Shown one piece after another: positions 60,193 to 64,000 of a stretch of 64,000 nt of DNA. The translations under genes were made by a program, and so were the position numbers. Position 1 is the first letter of the stretch; each line of letters opens with the position of its first letter. The DNA is taken from positions 364,070-428,069 of the forward strand of contig JBBDYG010000040.1 in NCBI GenBank assembly GCA_040901765.1, given 5' to 3'. This DNA is from JBBDYG01 sp040901765 (GTDB lineage Bacteria; Planctomycetota; Planctomycetia; Pirellulales; Lacipirellulaceae). The notes beneath the pieces were generated by a model, which saw nothing but the letters and a program-made list of their open reading frames with translations, was not told where the DNA came from and ran no database searches.

Positions 60193-60248
60193 GTGAGTAG
60201 GTGATTAAGTAAAGATCTCACTCACCACTCACCACTCACTTACTCACC
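60185..60248. repeat. GTGAGTAGGTGAGTAGG-type inverted repeat
   Basis: The purine-rich GTGAGTAGGTGAGTAGGTGA (60185-60204) pairs with the tandem CACTCACC/CACTCACT copies to 60248. It overlaps the end and stop codon (GAGTAG) of the lipoprotein gene and ends 19 bases before the next start. Confidence 0.75.
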
Positions 60249-60266
60249 AATTCTGAGAATTCAACG

Positions 60267-63200
60267 ATGGCGACCGTCGAAGTCGGCACGGCCCGGCCCA
60301 TTACAGCCCGCGACGGTGCGGCGCGCGCGACCAAAGCCCGTGAAGGGATTACCGCGATCTCATTGCTCTACGCGATTGCGTCGCTGCGGCTGACGGTGAC
60401 GCTGTTCGCCCTTTCGATCTTCCTCGTCTTTGCCGGCACGCTCGCGCAGGTCGATCACGACGTGTGGGAAGTCGTGAACAACACCTACTTTCACACCTGG
60501 TTCGCCTGGATCGAATGGCAGGCCTTTGCCCGGTTGATTGGCATGTTTTATCAGGCCGATTGGAATAACATCACCGGCGGTTTCTATTTTCCGGGCGGAC
60601 AACTCATTGGCGTGTGCCTGGCGGCCAACTTGCTTGCGGCCCATGCGCTGCGGTTCAAAGTCGTCGCCACCGGCAAGCAACTGTGGATCGGTTTGGGGCT
60701 AATCGTAGCCGGGGCGATCGCCACGTGGCTGGCGATCACCAGCGGCACGAACGACACGGTCGAGAGCGAGCTTTCGGCCACGTTCAACAATAGCCTGTGG
60801 CATTTGTTGCGCGGCGGTGTGGCGGGACTGGCGTTGACCGGGGCATACGTTGCCGTCCTTAGTTATCGGCGGATTCGCGGCGTCGAATGGTTGCTACTGG
60901 TGGTCGTCGACGGCCTACTGATTTGCCTGGCGGCTTGGCTGTTCATGAACCCCGAAGTAAAGCTCGACTCCTCGGGACTGCGGATCTTGTGGCAGCTTGC
61001 CAAGGGAACCGGCGCGGCGTTGCTGCTGCTCGCCGGGTGCGTGTTCCTGTTTCGCAAACGGGCCGGAGTCGTGGTCCTCCACGGCGGCATCGGCCTGTTG
61101 ATGGCGAGCGTGTTCTGGACCGGCATCGCGGCCGACGAGGCCAATATGGCCATCGACCAGGGCCAAGAAGTCGGCTGGGTATACGACAATCGGGCCACCG
61201 AATTGGCAGTGATTGATGCCTCGTCTTCCGACGTAGATCGAGTCACAGTAATACCGCTAAACATGTTGAAAGAGGCCGGCGCAACGGGCGAAGTAATATC
61301 GCACGCGGACTTACCGTTCGACATCAAGGTCGTGCGCTATCTGCAGAATTCGTCGCCGAATCAAGCCATCGACGAGAAAAACTTGGCAACTGCCGGCGCC
61401 GGACTGCAATACGTGGCCGAAGAGGCAAGAGCGGCAACGGGAGTCGACACCAAGCAGGGCATCGACTTCCCCTCGGCATATGTCGAGTTGATCGACAAAG
61501 GCTCGCGCGATTCGCTCGGGACGTACCTCGTCTCTTCGTGGGGGGAGGAGTGGCTGCGGATGCGGGCCGTCGGCCCCTTCCTCCAGCAGGTGCGGCAGGC
61601 ACTGGAGAAGCAAGCCGTGCAGGTCGGCGAAAAGAGTTATGAGATCGCGCTCCGGTTCAAACGCACTTACAAGGATTACTCCGTAAGACTTAAGGAGTTT
61701 AAGAACGATTTCTACGTCGGCACGAATACAACCAAGAACTACTCGTCGCTCGTTCAACTTCGCGACCCCGGGCAGAGCATCGATCGTGAGTTCCTCATCT
61801 GGATGAACAACCCGCTGCGGTACGCCGGCGACACACTTTATCAAGCGAGCTTCGATGAAAACAACATGGGGGGAACGATCCTGCAAGTGGTCACCAACCC
61901 CGGTTGGATGGCCCCCTATATTGCGTGCATGATCGTGGGCATCGGGATGCTCGCTCACTTCGGCATCACGCTGTCGCGCTTCATCGACCGCCGCAACCGC
62001 GACGCACTGCGACCAATCACCACAGCCGCGGCACCACGTGCCGCACGGCCGTTTAGCTTAGAATCGTTCAAGTCATCGAGCGTTTGGTTCCCCACCCTGG
62101 TCGTGCTGCTAATGGGCGGTTACGTGCTGGGAAAAGCCCGCGTGCCGACCGCGAAAATTGCCGGCATGGACGTACAAGGCTTTGCAGCGGCGCCTCTGGC
62201 CGATGGCGGCCGCATCAAACCGTTCGAGACTCTGGCCCGCAACACCCTGCAAGTGATTTCCGGCAAGCAGGTCGTCGAGAAGAGGGCCAAGACCACATGG
62301 GAACGAATTACGCGCGGCGGCGAAAAGCCGATTCCGGCCAGCGTGTGGCTGCTCGATTGTATCTCCGAAACGCGCCACGCCGAAGATCACCGGATTTTCC
62401 GCATCGACAACCTCGACGTGCTCGAAGTGCTGGGTCTCGAGTCGCGGCCGGGGTTCTTCCGGTACTCTTACCGCGAGATCAACAAGAAACTCGCGGATAG
62501 TCCGACGAACGTGAATCAGCCGCCGCGCACCGAGCTAGATCACCAGATTTCGCTGGCGGCAGGTGTCGAAGAAACCAAGCGCGATCTCTTTCAAGCGAGA
62601 ATCATCGACTTGGCCAATCGGCGTCAACTGTATCAAGCGGTCGTTTTTTCCTACCGCTCGCCCGCGATCCGCATGGATCAAGAGAACATCCGGTCCGACC
62701 TTGATTTCGCCGCCGAGCAAGCCGCCAAGCTGCGCGAGTCGCATGCCCCGCGAAGCGTTCCACCCCCAGCGCTCGACGCGCAATGGAAGACGCTGTTCGA
62801 AGCGGAACTCGACGTGATGGTGGATCAAGTCTTGAGCCGCGAATTGAACCCGGCGACGAAAGCGATGTCGGGCATGTTACTGGCCTATGCGAAGGGCGAC
62901 GCCCGGGAATTCAACACGCGGCTCGCCGATTTTCACGAGGCCGTGGAAACGCACGAGGAACAAATCGCACAAGCGTCCGGGTCGGAACAATTCGCCGATC
63001 TTGCCCCCGCCGAACGCATCAACCAGAGCAAGATCGACTTCGAAGTCTTCTTCAACCACTTCAGTCCGTTCTACTATGCCGCGGTGCTGTACCTGGTGGC
63101 ATTCGTACTGGCCTGTATGTCGTGGCTCGGCTGGTCGCTGCCACTGTCGCGGGCCTCGACGTGGCTGATTGTGCTGACCTTCCTGCTCCACACGTTTGCA

Positions 63201-63980
63201 CTGGTCGGCCGAATTTATATCTCGGGCCGCCCGCCGGTGACTAACCTCTATTCTTCGGCCATCTTTATCGGCTGGGCCTGCGTGCTGCTGGGGTTGGTGC
63301 TGGAAGGCATGTACAAGATGGGCGTCGGTAACATCGTCGCTTCGGTCATCGGCTTTGCGACGCTCGTAATCGCCCACTTCTTGTCGCTCGACGGCGACAC
63401 CTTCACGGTGCTACAGGCAGTGCTCGACACGCAGTTCTGGCTGGCCACGCACGTGGTCTGCATCACGCTCGGTTATTCGACGACTTTCCTCGCCGGGGTA
63501 ATCGGAATCCTCTACATTCTCGGGGCGCACGTCGTTCCAAAGTTCGACGGCCCGCAGCGGCAGCAGCTTACGCGGATGATTTACGGCACGCTTTGCTTCT
63601 CGATCTTCTTCAGCTTCATTGGGACCGTGCTGGGCGGCCTGTGGGCCGACGATTCGTGGGGCCGGTTCTGGGGATGGGATCCCAAGGAAAACGGCGCCCT
63701 GCTGATTGTGCTGTGGAACGCGATCTTACTCCACGCCCGGTGGGGAGCGATTGTGGGTCCGCGAGGTTTGGCGACGCTCGCCGTCGGCGGCAACATCGTC
63801 ACCGCCTGGTCGTGGTTCGGCGTGAATGAACTGGGCGTCGGACTGCACGCTTACGGCGGCTTCAGCGACAGCACCGCAACGTGGCTGCTGATCTTCATGG
63901 CGAGCCAACTGGCGATCGTCGCCTTGGGTTGCCTGCCGAGCGAACTGTTCCGCGCCGGACGTAAGCCGGCCGCTGTATAA
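60267..63980 (+). CDS. ccsBA: System II cytochrome c biogenesis protein, ResB-CcsA fusion
   Basis: 1237 residues. The N-terminal part (to about 620) is ResB-like: first helices LRLTVTLFALSIFLVFAGTLAQVDHDVW, a periplasmic domain with RDPGQSIDREFLIWMNNPLRYAGDTLYQASF, and a further helix. A central periplasmic segment of roughly 300 residues (FETLARNTLQVISGKQ) is an insertion relative to shorter CcsBA proteins. The C-terminal CcsA/CcmC-like part has the heme-handling WWD-type block WADDSWGRFWGWDPKEN and helices to the end (NELGVGLHAYGG). It exports and attaches heme to apocytochromes. Ends just inside the window. Confidence 0.93.
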   Translation: MATVEVGTARPITARDGAARATKAREGITAISLLYAIASLRLTVTLFALSIFLVFAGTLAQVDHDVWEVVNNTYFHTWFAWIEWQAFARLIGMFYQADWNNITGGFYFPGGQLIGVCLAANLLAAHALRFKVVATGKQLWIGLGLIVAGAIATWLAITSGTNDTVESELSATFNNSLWHLLRGGVAGLALTGAYVAVLSYRRIRGVEWLLLVVVDGLLICLAAWLFMNPEVKLDSSGLRILWQLAKGTGAALLLLAGCVFLFRKRAGVVVLHGGIGLLMASVFWTGIAADEANMAIDQGQEVGWVYDNRATELAVIDASSSDVDRVTVIPLNMLKEAGATGEVISHADLPFDIKVVRYLQNSSPNQAIDEKNLATAGAGLQYVAEEARAATGVDTKQGIDFPSAYVELIDKGSRDSLGTYLVSSWGEEWLRMRAVGPFLQQVRQALEKQAVQVGEKSYEIALRFKRTYKDYSVRLKEFKNDFYVGTNTTKNYSSLVQLRDPGQSIDREFLIWMNNPLRYAGDTLYQASFDENNMGGTILQVVTNPGWMAPYIACMIVGIGMLAHFGITLSRFIDRRNRDALRPITTAAAPRAARPFSLESFKSSSVWFPTLVVLLMGGYVLGKARVPTAKIAGMDVQGFAAAPLADGGRIKPFETLARNTLQVISGKQVVEKRAKTTWERITRGGEKPIPASVWLLDCISETRHAEDHRIFRIDNLDVLEVLGLESRPGFFRYSYREINKKLADSPTNVNQPPRTELDHQISLAAGVEETKRDLFQARIIDLANRRQLYQAVVFSYRSPAIRMDQENIRSDLDFAAEQAAKLRESHAPRSVPPPALDAQWKTLFEAELDVMVDQVLSRELNPATKAMSGMLLAYAKGDAREFNTRLADFHEAVETHEEQIAQASGSEQFADLAPAERINQSKIDFEVFFNHFSPFYYAAVLYLVAFVLACMSWLGWSLPLSRASTWLIVLTFLLHTFALVGRIYISGRPPVTNLYSSAIFIGWACVLLGLVLEGMYKMGVGNIVASVIGFATLVIAHFLSLDGDTFTVLQAVLDTQFWLATHVVCITLGYSTTFLAGVIGILYILGAHVVPKFDGPQRQQLTRMIYGTLCFSIFFSFIGTVLGGLWADDSWGRFWGWDPKENGALLIVLWNAILLHARWGAIVGPRGLATLAVGGNIVTAWSWFGVNELGVGLHAYGGFSDSTATWLLIFMASQLAIVALGCLPSELFRAGRKPAAV

Positions 63981-64000
63981 AACAGGTTAGCCGCGTTCGC

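Overview
The window reads as chromosomal DNA of a planctomycete, probably of the Pirellulales group. This is inferred from the combination of a PEP-CTERM sorting tail, a LEPR-xLL-type N-terminus on a giant surface protein, a dockerin-like C-terminus, many secreted HEAT-repeat, GYGF-type and NPYV-type proteins, a membrane-anchored excisionase-type HTH protein, a ResB-CcsA fusion, and high G+C coding DNA separated by hairpin-rich intergenic repeats. No rRNA, tRNA, CRISPR array, transposase or phage gene was seen. One assembly gap (poly-G run plus ten N) lies at 56713-56740.

Layout. 3-4360: two cell-surface proteins, a 5'-truncated FGE-like PEP-CTERM protein and a beta-helix/dockerin protein. 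4613-10695: five exported-protein genes, three paralogues of an unrecognised family with an (S)TAxEGY/F motif and two HEAT-repeat proteins, with the pair [family protein + HEAT protein] present twice. 10722-22923: an exopolysaccharide/envelope locus in two divergent arms. The leftward arm holds a FemAB/CelD-like acetyltransferase, polysaccharide deacetylase, flippase, GT4, PlsC and CdsA. The rightward arm holds a Wzz-like chain-length protein, Wzy-like polymerase, GT26 and a degenerate sulfatase. A good sigma-54 -24/-12 element precedes the Wzz gene, and a sigma-54 activator is encoded at 39191. 23045-30507: an exported clan-CD (caspase/legumain-like) protease with an EF-hand loop, then a large glycosidase-like protein translationally coupled to a membrane protein.

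30485-32754: tRNA modification pair (Dus, QueG). 32838-36496: three small envelope proteins and a short SecA paralogue; a decayed copy of the secA 3' end lies 1.5 kb further on, beyond an alpha/beta-hydrolase gene. 38146-41065: fabI and the sigma-54 activator. 41100-44058, leftward: SAM hydrolase, bioA, a JAMM metalloprotease and a small partner protein. 44072-44970: a PIN-domain toxin with two tandem paralogous antitoxins and a clear promoter/operator. 44990-49145: rpmB-gatC-gatA-gatB, split by a dispersed repeat.

49413-52335 is visibly AT-richer and looks like an accessory island under a strong promoter overlapped by a 30-bp palindrome. It encodes a MauE/DoxX-type redox membrane protein, a DUF1573-like protein apparently broken by an in-frame TGA, a 67-residue precursor of a six-cysteine peptide with the C-x3-C / C-x-C spacing of CS-alpha-beta defensins, and further exported proteins. 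I consider this the best candidate for an undescribed system. The twice-present [STAGEGY-family + HEAT] module is second.

52383-63980: a beta-propeller/TIM-barrel fusion protein, hisN-like phosphatase, a small exported protein, the membrane-anchored HTH protein, a lipoprotein, and the ResB-CcsA cytochrome c assembly protein. Intergenic DNA carries at least eleven hairpin or inverted-repeat elements belonging to a few repeated families, several of which supply the stop codons of neighbouring genes.
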